This document shows positions 11,476 to 21,169 of a stretch of 64,000 nt of DNA, one piece after another. Below the pieces are notes generated by a model. That model saw nothing but the letters and a program-made list of their open reading frames with translations. It was not told the origin of the DNA and made no database searches. Source of the stretch: Nelumbo lutea (Eukaryota > Streptophyta > Magnoliopsida > Proteales > Nelumbonaceae); NCBI GenBank assembly GCA_022828595.1, contig JAKGHH010000003.1, forward strand, positions 53,743,759 through 53,807,758. Reading direction: 5' to 3'. Made by a program: the position numbers and the translations under genes. Each line of letters begins with the position of its first letter. Position 1 is the stretch's first letter.

Positions 11476-13506
11476 TTACATGCCCGGAGCCACCTCTTCG
11501 CCATCAGAAGGCACTTCAACAACACCTGAAGGCCCTGCCTCTCCTTTAGAGTCCGGTTCGCCATCGGCAGCATTGGCCATCTCCTGAGTTATACGCGAAG
11601 TGGATATAGCATTTACATTGAGGTCGGGGTACGTATTCCGGATCATCCACCAGCTCAACTTGAACCCCCTCCTGTAAGAATCCACCATCAGATCGTCAAA
11701 ACGCGGAGAGGCAATGTAGTCCTCAACTGCCTTCTTCTTGGCGTCTTCAATGCCTTGGGAAAAAAAACTATGTTCTCTCCCTGATGTCCTCTTGAAGATA
11801 TTCGACTTGATGCTGCAAATCCAACTTCAAGTCCGCCATATGCTTGACAACTACCCCCATGGCCTCGGCGTCACGCTGAGACCTCGCCTGCCTGGCCATC
11901 GCGACGCGAGCAGCCTCTTCAGCAGCGTAAGCAGCCGCCTCAGCATCCCGGGTATTTGCCTCTGTGGCATGAAAAGCTTCTTTAGCAACATGAGCGGCAG
12001 CCTCAGCAGCTTGCACCTGTCGCGAGCTCCTCTCCACTTGGGCCGCCAAGGCATGAATTGAAGAATTCACCTACCAAAAGAAACAAGTGAGCAAAAAATA
12101 GCAGAAGCAACAGAATAAAAAAGGAAGACGGAATCTAACTTACCACCATGGCATGTGTTACGGCACGGCAAGCGACCTGATTGAAGGGAAGATCGGTCCA
12201 TGCCCCAACCTCCTCAGGGAAAGTAGCGTCCCTACTCTTCTGAAGAGCGTAGTTCGACGTCAACGTGCTCCTAAACTCCCCTTGAGCTCCCGAGCCCGAG
12301 GGCCCAACCCGCGTATGAACAGACCCGGAGTGAGCAGGAGCACTTGAGTATGCAGGAGCGCCCATATGAGTGGTCTCAGCGTAAGGCGCCTCGACAGTTT
12401 CGTGCATCGGTGGAGTCACTTCGGGCTCCCTGGGCAGATCCTCCGGCGTATGGTCTGGAACTTGGGGCTCCTCATCCAGGGGCAGCTCGGTACGAGTTCG
12501 CTTGGCGACCCGCTTCCTCCTCTTCATACCTTGGAACAAACGCCCCCTACGAGTTCTCTCCGCGTCCATTACACTTGCAGAAACGAGTTCGACATCAGAA
12601 AAAACGAAAAGAACAGAGCAAGCAAGAAAACCGCATAGCTAGAAACCTACCCGAACTCAGGCCGGCTGCAATAAGCTTGGCCTCCGTTAAGTAGTGGTGG
12701 CACTTTAAACCTTGTCGTGCCCATTGCCGGAGGCCCTTCACCGTCTCTTTATCGAGAGTCACGCCTAAATCGGGAGCGGCCACACCCCACCCGGTCTAAA
12801 AGGGCCATCCTTGTGCACTTTGCACGCCGAAGTAGTCCTGCTTCAACGCCGGGACCTTATTAGGAAGATCGTGCAGAAGCTTAAAACCCTGGCGAGGAGA
12901 AAGGTAATACGCCCGTCTCCCCCCAGGGAGAGAACCCGCCTGTCTCTTGAGCATCAAGATAGAGGAGAATATCTCTAAGTCCAAGGGGAAGTTCTGCTCG
13001 CAAAAAAGGGAAACTGTCCCCACCAGGTTCCGAATAGAGTTCGGATGAAGTTGGCCAATGGTAACACCGAAGTGGTTTATGACTTCGACGAGAAGGGGAT
13101 GGAAAGGAAGTCGCAACCCCGCAGCGAGCTGCTCTCAAAAAATTACGATCTCGTTAAGACCATGTTCCCAAGGAAAGCTACCCAAAGGAATAAAATATGT
13201 GTACCCCCCAGGAAGATTGTAAGACATAAGTATGGATTGAAGCCCCTCAGGCGTCATGGTCGAAGGACCAAACCTGTCTAGCATCCGACCTCGGCGGGAG
13301 GTAGACGCCAAACTGTCCGAAGCGACTCGGCCTACTGGTTCATAGTCCTCAAGCTCCACCTCAGGATCACTGAGGCAGTCGGGGGACACGGCTCGGTTGG
13401 TGGAACCTACGTCGGCCCTACTCGAAGAATCGTCTGAGCTATCAAAGCTAGACATTGGGGAAAAGATGGATTCAGGAAAGTACTCATCGGAAAGTTTGAA
13501 GAACAA
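11476..13506 (-). pseudogene. Antisense ORF (Transposase_28-like) inside the LTR element, broken
   Basis: Minus-strand gene opposite in direction to the element. Exon 1 (13506 to ~12651) starts with a Ser/Asp-rich segment. It then has the signature 'LPFHPLLVEVINHFG' and 'GQLHPNSIRNLVG' typical of the 'putative gypsy type transposon' Pfam family. Inferred introns are 12650-12574 and 12143-12071 (minus GTAGGT...CAAG and GTAAGT...GTAG). The last exon encodes an Ala/Glu-rich coiled-coil-like region and the ending 'SYRRGFKLSWWMIRNTYPDL', stop at 11476-11478. Breaks: a frameshift near 13130, an in-frame stop near 12795 and a frameshift at an A-run near 11760. Function unknown. Confidence 0.72.
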
Positions 13507-14103
13507 GCCAAAGAACCGTGAAGACTATATAACCAGCCTTGACGCGAGCTGGAAAAGACTTGGACGCGAGCTGAAAGGTTGGATGCGAACTCAGTAGACA
13601 AACTGCAGAAGTGACAAATCGATTGGGGTCCCTTACTATTTATAGCTACAGAAACCAAGAATCGAACGTGCAAATCGAAGACGATCCGACGGCCCACGTT
13701 CTTACTGACCGCACGACCCTTAAGGTCGAGACGTGATTGGCGCATGTCTTTCCGAAAAAAGCGAAACATCAATGCACGTCTTTTTGAAACCGACGTTGCT
13801 TCAACACGCGTCTTTCCGAAACTGACGCGCCGCACGTCTCCCTGACAGTCGCCCGCGCACGTACAGCAGTGGCGTGCCTTTTTGAAATGACCCGCTGTCA
13901 CGTCCCAGTGGCGCGAATTGGTTTGAAATTTAAAACGCGCGCTGTCACAACCACCAGCATTCTTGAGTAAGCACGTTTCCAGCCTTCTCGAAAAACCGAA
14001 AGAACCCTAGCAAAAGCAACTCGCACAGTGAAGATTCGAAGGACGGGACAAATCCACCTGCTACCTCGCGAAACTCCCCGCACCATGGCAAGACCCCCGA
14101 CGC

Positions 14104-14120
14104 AAGGAGTGGGGGGCAAT
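14104..14120 (+). promoter_or_regulatory. Polypurine tract of the LTR element
   Basis: 'aaggagtggggggcaat' directly precedes the 3' LTR start at 14121. This is the expected place for plus-strand DNA priming and sets the element's polarity. Confidence 0.75.
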
Positions 14121-15034
14121 TGATGAAGGAAGATTTGGCCCGACCTCTCTATTACGTGACACGTAGCAGAAACAATAGCTCGGCAAAAGGGGCCAAGCCT
14201 AGGCGGGAACAAGGGGACACGAGCGGACTGAACTCCCTATCGGGGGCCCGAACTCACCTTGTAACAGCTCGGGATACACTTCGCCGAACTGACCCACTTT
14301 GTAACAGCTTGGGATACACTTCGCCGAACTGACCCACTTTGTAACAGCTCGGGATACACTTCGCCGAACTGACCCACTTTGTAACAGCTCGGGATACACT
14401 TCGCCGAACTGACCCACCTTGTAACAGCTCGGGATACACTTCGCCGAACTGACCCACCTTGTAACAGTTCGGGATACACCTCGCCGAACTGACTTGCCCT
14501 ATAGATACCTCCGAGCTCAAGACTGCCTCGCTCAGCACTTCGCATCACCTTCTGGGCACCAAAACCAAACAAGTCGTACCATGTCTGACACTAAGGAAGT
14601 CCGTGCCGAAGGGCGCCGCGCCTGACTGACTTGGGATCTGACGTTTGGCGGCAGCATTCTAAACGGCCACCTGCCACCGCCACTGACACCGCCATCTCCA
14701 GTTAGAAAGACGGTTAGGCAGTGACGGTTCTGTCTCAGTAGAAAGGACGACGACCGAATTGACAAGCACAAGGGTAATCATACCCGACCTGACAAGGGCC
14801 TCGGGACGAGTGCACGAAGTGATTATAAGAGCCCCTTGCCCCCCGACAAACGAGGTATGCGAACTTTGCGCTATTTGGTATTACCTTGCTTTTGAAGGAT
14901 TCTAACTTGAGCTTCGGAGCCTCTACACCGGGTTCCCCCCGGAGCTTCCCCATCTCCTCCGTTTCAAGTTCCCTTCTACCCCGTTAAGAAGCAAGGCTGC
15001 GGACAGGTAAGACCGGCCGGGTCGCGCTCCATCA
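14121..15034 (+). repeat. 3' LTR of the non-autonomous element
   Basis: 914 bp, TGATGAAGG...ATCA, followed by the GGACC target duplication. It contains six 40-bp tandem repeats (14256-14495) in its U3 part and a TATA-like 'gattataagagcc' at 14820. Related LTR ends (TGATGA...ATCA) occur at 31087, 32050 and 63229. Confidence 0.8.
14256..14495 (+). repeat. 40-bp tandem repeat, 6 copies, in LTR U3
   Basis: Unit starts 'cttgtaacagctcgggatac' and continues 'acttcgccgaactgaccca' (40 bp). Copies differ by only a few substitutions. The repeat translates in several frames because 40 is not a multiple of 3, which produces spurious open frames on the minus strand. It may act as an enhancer-like repeat, but that is inference. 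Confidence 0.9.
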
Positions 15035-15039
15035 GGACC

Positions 15040-15689
15040 GAATCGAACACCGCCTTAGTATGAGAGCAGAGATGACTGTGTTAGCCTATTAGGTCAACCC
15101 CGAAAAATTGTTTTTTGGGTTGCTCATTAGTTCCTACTACGTTGAAAATTCAAATTAAGCTTACGTGAACTGATTCAAAATCATATTACGCAAGTGTGCA
15201 TAGATGTGTGAATATTCGGATCTGGGCTGTGGGCAAAACCAAGCGTTGCGTACACATAGTTAGGACGTTCATGATTGGATAGATACCATTTTACAGAGTG
15301 ATGAGCAGCAGGCCCGTAGTTAGGACGTTCAGGGTCGATTTGGATTATAGTTGGAACCGAAGCGGAATGAAATTTTTTTTTATAGTTTATCAAATTCAAA
15401 ATTTTAAATAAGAATAAAAATGAAAATTAAAATCAGCATAAATAAGATTTTATTCTCAAGAAGAAAAAGAAATGATCATTTTTCCAAATAAAGAAATGCC
15501 ATTCCACTAAAGATGAAAATGGGATTCGGATTCAGTCCAACCAAAAAGAATAGTTCATTCTAATTTAAATTCTACACCCCTATTCCCACGAATCAAACAT
15601 GAGCTCAGTTGCCAGTGGAGTAATCAAAAGAAGGAAAGGTCATGTTTAGACGTCAGACTTAATATTATTTATTTTGAACTTTTTTACTA
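15040..15689. other. Intergenic DNA
   Basis: 'gtagttaggacgttca' occurs twice (15257 and 15315). 'ttcagggtcgatttgg' at 15329 resembles the MITE ends noted at 1178. No gene seen. Confidence 0.4.
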
Positions 15690-15882
15690 ATTTTTATTAC
15701 TCCTTAATCCCTAACGATAAAGACAATGGAAAAATTCCAAATGTGTCTCTATCAGGTTCGACTACTTTATGAAATACATATGATATCTATCAATAAATTG
15801 GAATTATAACTAATTTTTATTACTCCTTAATCCCAAAGGATAAAGACAATGGAAAAATTCCAAATGTGTCTCTATCAGGTTC
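15690..15882 (+). repeat. Direct repeat, two ~73-bp copies 118 bp apart
   Basis: 15690-15762 and 15808-15880 share 'taatttttattactccttaa' and then 'gataaagacaatgg', 'aaattccaaatgtgtctcta' and 'tcaggttc', with very few differences. The second copy is also the outer part of the inverted-repeat element that follows. Confidence 0.8.
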
Positions 15883-17050
15883 ACTTTGTGCCTGACAGTC
15901 CCAATCGTTAATTGACCGTCAAAGGCGAATTGAAAATCCGATTAAGAGAGATATTTTTTTAGTAAAAAGACATTATTGCCCTCATCTAAAAAAAAGGTTT
16001 ATTCATCGGATGGACACACACTGCACTCAAAACGCTGTCTTTGTTCTGATGTTGTAGTGTTTGCCACCGGTGTGATTGTTCGGATAAACGCCAGGGGCCA
16101 CTTTCTAGTACCTTGAAATCATTGCCGATGATTAAATGGGCATTCAATCCGGTTTGTTGTTAGAGGGTTTTCTCTGATACGGTTGTTTAACAGGAAGAAA
16201 GTAATATCAATACCTTACCGTCGTCGAAGAAGATACTACATAGTGGTCATCGCGAGAAAAGGCAACACCCCCTTGTCGTCGCCGGAGAAGAAGGTAAAAA
16301 AATCGCTTTTTAACCATATTTTTTTGCCCCTTTGGTTATGATTCTCTGTTGGATTTTTAGATCAGTTGTCTTGTGTTGACCATTCGTTAGACATACAAAA
16401 ATCCCATGGTTTCTTTGTCTTCTTTAGTCTTGTTTAGTCGATAGATGTAGATTATTTTGGGTTTAGACATCTTCACTTTTTCTTGATTTTCGGATAGGAA
16501 TAGCAATGCATTTTATGGTGGACGATGAAGACAGAACAGGGGATGGGGGAGCTTGAACAGGGGATCACGGTCGTCGTCGCCAAGGAGCTTCAATAGTGGC
16601 TCACGGTGGACGGTGGAGACTGAATGGAGAAATTCAACAGTTGCTCACGGTTGACGGTGGACACTGAAAGGGGATCTTCAACAGTGGTTCGTTGACGGCA
16701 AGTTTGAACCTGGGAGATCGTTGATGGCGAGTTTGAACTTGGGAGATCGTTGACGGCGAGCTTGCTGTGAGATCACTGATGGTGAACTTCGGTGTCCTTG
16801 TTCCCCTTCCCTTTTTCCCTTCGACTGTATTAACACTCAAACACAATGGGCGAAATGGTCAATAAGTATAGAAAAGGGTAATTTTGCCATTTTAAAAAAT
16901 TATTCACACTTGACATCACGTGATGTTATTGACTGACGGGCGACTAACGGGACCTATCAAACACAAATTAAAAGTCCAAGTCTGCAAGATACTGCAGAGA
17001 CACGTTTAAAAGTTCGGAAATTGATAAGAGAAAGACAACCCCTAAAAATT
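15825..17050. mobile_element. Inverted-repeat-bounded element upstream of gene A
   Basis: The left end (about 15840-15950) and the reverse complement of the right end (about 16930-17050) share ordered blocks: 'gtgtctct', 'tttgtg..tga.ag.tccc', 'gtta.t.g.ccgtcaa'. This is consistent with terminal inverted repeats of roughly 100 bp. The interior holds repeated 'ttgacggcgagtttgaac' motifs. The right two-thirds is also present before gene B (33071-33570), but the left end is not. Identity by eye is only moderate, so boundaries are approximate. Confidence 0.4.
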
Positions 17051-17274
17051 CAGGATACTGCTCACAAATTTTTCCTAACACAAAAAGACTACTTAACAAT
17101 ACTGGCCTGAGATTGTCTGTCAATGCTGTGAGTTTGGTAGAACTTCCATGCCTGTCTGTTTCATCTTTTTAGCAACTTTCTTTTGATCTCTAGGGTCTGT
17201 TTCTTTCAAAGGGCGATTGTCTTCCTCCATCTCCTCGTCCAGATCTTCTAAACTCAGAAAAGAAATTGAAGAGG

Positions 17275-19137
17275 ATGGTGGTCTCTGGCGATGGCGGAGA
17301 TTCATCTGGAATACTGATAAAATCGGATTATGATCGGATGAAAGAATTAAAGGAATTCGACGACTCTAAAGCTGGCGTAAAAGGACTAGTAGACTCTGGC
17401 CTGGTGAAGGTTCCTCGTATATTCATCCACCCACCGGAAGAGTATGATGGTAGGTCAGTTTCCAATCAGACCCACTTCACAATTCCGGTCATAGACCTAG
17501 ATGGCATCGGCGAAGATGATATTCGACGCAGGGAGATTGTCGAGGAAGTTCGGAATGCATCAGAGATGTGGGGCTTCTTTCAGGTGGTGAATCATGGGAT
17601 CCCTGTAAATGTTTTGGATGAGATGCTTCAAGGGGTGCGTGGATTCTACGAACAGGACATTGAAGTGAAGAAGAAGTTCTATACACGTGATTTGAGGCGC
17701 AGACTGGTGTATAATAGCAATAATCATTTGTATCAATCACCAGCAGCTAATTGGAGGGACAGTTTCTATTGCTTCATGGCTCCGGAGCCGCCTCAGCCCG
17801 AAGATTTGCCTGCTGTGTGTAGGTATGTCATGAACACAAAAATTAATAGACGACCTGGTACGTATCAAGCAACGATAAATGAGCCTTCCTATATAATTGA
17901 TAATTTGATACAGCCAAGGATGAAATTCTTGTTTTTTTTTTTATTTTTTTTTTCTGATTATATCAACTGAAACGGAGCGACTCTAGAACAACCACGATCT
18001 CTCAAACTTCCCACGATAGGCCACAACCAGAACAAATAGATCCAAGACCAAGCCTTCCAGGAATCTTACAACTCTTATCCTCTGATCATCTTGCCTCGGA
18101 GATAAACGAACATCTAATTCCGAAAAGTAAGCTACTCTCGTTCGAAGAGCCCTGGGCTAAAACCGTGGAATCAGGCTCTCCTGACACCCACCTCACTTCA
18201 GATGGGGTGGCTAACAGAGTCGGCCTAGCCCATTTTAGCATCTTCACTTCAGATGATATCTAAATGAACCTTCATATATAGAAAAGAAAGTTTATCATGA
18301 TTTTCATTTCTCTATGTTCTTGGTTCTATTTGCTCTCCTTTTTTAGATCATCTTGTGATAATTATAAGGTCGCCTAGATGGCTATTAATTATAATAACGC
18401 CGTTAATCTTTCAGAACTAATTTTGGTATACTTTTATGTATATTCTTGAATTGTAGAGATATAATGCTGGAATACTCCAAACAAGTGAAAAAATTAGGGA
18501 TTATCTTGTTTGAGTTGCTGTCTGAGGCTTTGACACTTAAGCCAGAACACCTGGTAGACATTGGGTGTGCCGAGGGGCATGCGTTGCTGGCCCACTACTA
18601 TCCACCATGCCCAGAGCCGGAATCGACGATGGGTACCAGTAAGCATGCAGACATTGATTTCCTTACTGTGCTTCTACAAGACAAAAACATCGGTGGCCTC
18701 CAAGTCCTTCATGAAAAGCAGTGGGTCGATGTTCTGCCGATGCCTGGAGCTTTGATTGTCAATATTGGAGATCTTCTACAGGTAAGCTTTATGACTAATA
18801 ACTACCCAGATTAGAATGAGTGTGATGCTTTTGCGGGTTCAGAGTTTCAGATTGACAATTTGTTTTGGGTTTCTACCTGCAGCTTATCTCAAATGATAGA
18901 TTTAAAAGCGTAGAACACAGAGTACTCGCAAACCGCATCGGCCCCAGAGTATCAGTGGCGTGCTTTTTCACCACACCTGTAATTCAGGCATCCGGGAAGT
19001 TGTATGGGCCGATCAAGGAGCTGTTGTCAGAAGAAAATCCACCCATCTACAGGGAAATCACGGTCCAAGAGTATACTCAACACATCATTGCAAAAGGACT
19101 TGATGGGAACTCTGCATTGACACGTTTCAAATTGTGA
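17275..19137 (+). CDS. 2-oxoglutarate/Fe(II) dioxygenase, gene A (ACC-oxidase homolog family)
   Basis: Exons 17275-17822, 18457-18781, 18883-19137 give 375 aa; introns are GT-AG. The N-terminal '[20 protein letters not shown]' is the hallmark of the ACC-oxidase-homolog (E8, GSL-OH, BX6-like) group, not true ACC oxidase. The DIOX_N part includes '[12 protein letters not shown]'. The catalytic fold has iron ligands H246, D248 and H303, and 2-oxoglutarate-binding R313 and S315 ('RVSV'). The family hydroxylates or oxidises small specialised metabolites in the cytosol. The substrate here is unknown. The start is set by the MVVSG start shared by all four paralogs. Changes not seen in B, C or D are S239, I249 (N elsewhere, beside the HxD) and an extra Lys at about 258 before 'NIGGLQV'. 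The frame is intact, but activity could be altered. Confidence 0.93.
17823..18456 (+). other. Intron 1 of gene A with an open unidentified segment
   Basis: 634-bp GT-AG intron (phase 2). After a T-rich tract, 17958-18260 is open for about 101 codons on the plus strand, ending in TAA at 18261. It includes '[17 protein letters not shown]' and '[15 protein letters not shown]'. The matching intron block in gene B (34466-34760) is disrupted by a stop and a 4-base deletion. I do not recognise the protein. It may be a fragment captured from elsewhere, or chance. Confidence 0.45.
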
Positions 19138-19549
19138 GCTTGACAATCATATAAATATGCTCCTTTTATCTGTATGGTTGGACTAGTATAGTATTTTGCT
19201 CAATTCGTGGTCAGACTTAAAGCTGCAAACTTTTGGTGAAAATCTTAAATTCATGTTCAAATGCATAAGTTGAAGGTCTTCGGTTTACAGGAAGATGTTC
19301 GGGCTCATGGAGGAACCTTAAACAAAAGCTGGATGATGCCAATCCACCTGTAGTGCCCGTCTAAGAGGGCTAAAGCACATCAACTTCTGGCTTTCGAGGC
19401 GGGGCCTCACACCTACAGCCCAGATTTTTTGCTGTTGGTCGGTATTTGAAGGGCTGTCTGCTTCACAGCTTATTTGAATAGCTCATCTGGAGCACTTCAA
19501 AGCAACTGAATCAGCTTAGGTCTTAAACTTTTAATCTTTAATTTGGTGC
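19138..19549. other. 3' flank of gene A, shared with gene B
   Basis: Aligns with 35638-36058. It probably includes the 3' UTR. A 'gagggctaaagcac' motif near 19366 is related to the MITE that follows. No other gene seen. Confidence 0.5.
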
Positions 19550-19551
19550 CT

Positions 19552-19693
19552 ATTTGGGAGGGCTGGAGCACAACGGCTATTAGCTTTTTAAGGTGTTTTG
19601 CACATGGGCAGCCTAAAAGTTATGTAGAGAACCTAAATTGACTGAACCAGCTTAACTAAGTCTTCAGTTCAATCCTCCCAAACGGACCCTTAG
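19552..19693. mobile_element. MITE with TTTGGGAGGGC ends (unit A copy)
   Basis: Begins 'tgcctatttgggagggctgg' and ends 'cctcccaaacggacccttag', an inverted repeat. The orthologous copy lies at 36061-36220, so the insertion predates the A/B duplication. Confidence 0.6.
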
Positions 19694-20501
19694 TCAGATG
19701 GTTGACTGGCTATTGACACTTCACATCCACTCCCATGCAATAGGTGTTGGATTTGGAACAAGGGAATTATTTTATTAGTGAAGCTGTGGCCGGCCTAGGA
19801 TGTGATTGGTAGAAGTAATTGATTAACCTGACTCATTTGGTCTGACATGGTGGGTCAGGTCTATCATCTATGGTTTTAGATTAATTCAGAACAATGTTTT
19901 AAATCAAGAAGGGTTTGTCAGCAAATCTTGTAGTTGGTTAATTTTCCAACCAGATTGAACTTTGCAGTTTGATGTCAAACATGATTCCTATAGCTTTACA
20001 AATTTAATGCGTTAATAGATAAAGTAACATGATCTAACCCTTATTAATTACACCAAATGTATTTAGAAATTTAACAGAAGGTTGTCAATTGGGAGTTAAC
20101 AGCGTTTTTTTTTTTAATTGGGAGTTGGAGAAAAGGTTCTAAACTACTTTCGACTGATTGGGAGTTGGACAGCTTCTCAAAAGACTTCGATAGGGCCTGG
20201 GCCTAAACCTCTTCAAGTTGAGTTAGGCTGGTCCAAGGCTGATCTTGGCTCAGTCCAAGCTTGGTGGCGTTACCTTTTTCAATTGATTATATGTGGGGAA
20301 ATTGAACGGCTACTCTAGACAAGGCAACCTGTTAGTAGTTGGCACACCATCTACACTGGACGAAGTTCATTTTTTCATGGTTTTAATGGAGAAAAATTAT
20401 TGTGGTGCAAACGATTAAGTCTTTGGAAGTGCTTAAAAATAAACACTCATGACCACACCAATAAGTATTTATTTGTGTTTAGGAAATAAGTCCAAAATGA
20501 G

Positions 20502-20637
20502 CGAACAGGGTTTCCTACTCACTTTTCCTACCCACTCTCTATCCGTTGTTAATTGCAGCCACACATCTCTCTTATGAATTGAGAGATGTGTGGCTGTAAT
20601 ATACAGCGGGTAGAGAGTGAGTAGGAAATCTGGGTTC
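20502..20637. mobile_element. 136-bp hairpin MITE (Mutator-like TSD)
   Basis: Near-complete inverted repeat. The left arm from 'gaacagggtttcctactcac' to 'gccacacatctctc' pairs with the right arm 'gagagatgtgtggc' to 'gtaggaaatctgggttc' around a short loop near 20572-20580. Flanked by 9-bp near-identical duplications, CAAAATGAG (20493-20501) and CAAAATAAG (20638-20646). The unit B counterpart (about 37136-37146) is an empty site with one copy. The transcript would fold into a long hairpin. Confidence 0.75.
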
Positions 20638-20863
20638 CAAAATAAGTGCTTATTCTCATAATAAGCACTTATTTAAAAATCCCAAAATTTGGGCTTATCT
20701 TTAAGTGCTTATTCAATAAGTGCTAATCTCCTTTCTAGCCTATCTCGGCCCGTCATATCATTTTAAATAAGCATTCCCAAACTTTGCTTAATAGTAAGAA
20801 TTGGTATAGATAATTGAAAAATATGGCATGTCTGGTGTAACTTCTCCTTAAGGATAGTTTTAA

Positions 20864-20995
20864 GGGTTTGTTTGGTTCACGGATAAGATTGGAATTGGAT
20901 TCACCTATTCTTTGTGCCTGTTTTGGTCCGTCAGGAATCAGAATCATATTCCGATTGTTGCTGTTTGGTTCAACCAGAAGCCAAAATCAGAATTA
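20864..20995. mobile_element. MITE-like repeat with GTTTGGTTC ends
   Basis: 'aagggtttgtttggttcacg' at the left and 'gctgtttggttcaaccagaa' near the right match the copy at 60526-60665. A partial copy is at 37373-37450 in unit B. Confidence 0.45.
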
Positions 20996-21169
20996 GATGA
21001 AAATTTCAATTTTGCCCCTATTAAAAGAACCTAAAAAACAACTTACTTATTGAACTACTTGTGCTTGTAGAGGTTGAACTACTTGTTTCCTTTTCTTTAG
21101 TTTTCTTCTTTGAACTACTTGTCTTGTAGAGGTTGAAATGTTGGGTTGAGGATGATTAGCCCTTATCAC

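Larger units (their letters stand above)
10914..15034 (+). mobile_element. Non-autonomous TAT/Gypsy-like LTR element with antisense gene
   Basis: 4.1-kb element bounded by TGATGAAGG...ATCA and flanked by perfect 5-bp target duplications GGACC (10909-10913 and 15035-15039). A polypurine tract (14104-14117) abuts the right LTR, so the element is read on the plus strand. No sense-strand gag or pol was found. The only recognisable coding is a broken antisense multi-exon gene (11476-13506). Antisense ORFs of this family are known from TAT-lineage Gypsy elements, which is the basis for the lineage guess. GC content is higher than in the surroundings. The 5' LTR is recognisable for only its first ~135 bp. 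Confidence 0.82.

Noticed and set aside
11158..11529. A 123-residue Lys/Arg-rich plus-strand frame in the LTR element that might be gag
   Set aside because: No gag core or zinc-knuckle motif; the composition looks like chance, and it overlaps the end of the antisense gene.
14256..14495. Regular 40-bp repeats (and the 28-bp array at 30894) that could suggest a CRISPR-like array
   Set aside because: The units are head-to-tail without unique spacers, and the setting is a plant LTR element; they are minisatellites.
14199..14572. Minus-strand frames with repeated 'SVRRSVSRAVT'-type peptides
   Set aside because: They are translations of the 40-bp tandem repeat in the LTR, readable in several frames; no independent support.
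17266..17274. Upstream TTG start for gene A (and 33770 for gene B)
   Set aside because: The ATG nine bases downstream gives the MVVSG start shared by all four paralogs; TTG is not a usual plant start.
17489..17740. Antisense frames opposite exon 1 of the dioxygenases (also at 34023, 45160, 57004)
   Set aside because: They are shadows of the conserved coding strand and have no independent family resemblance.
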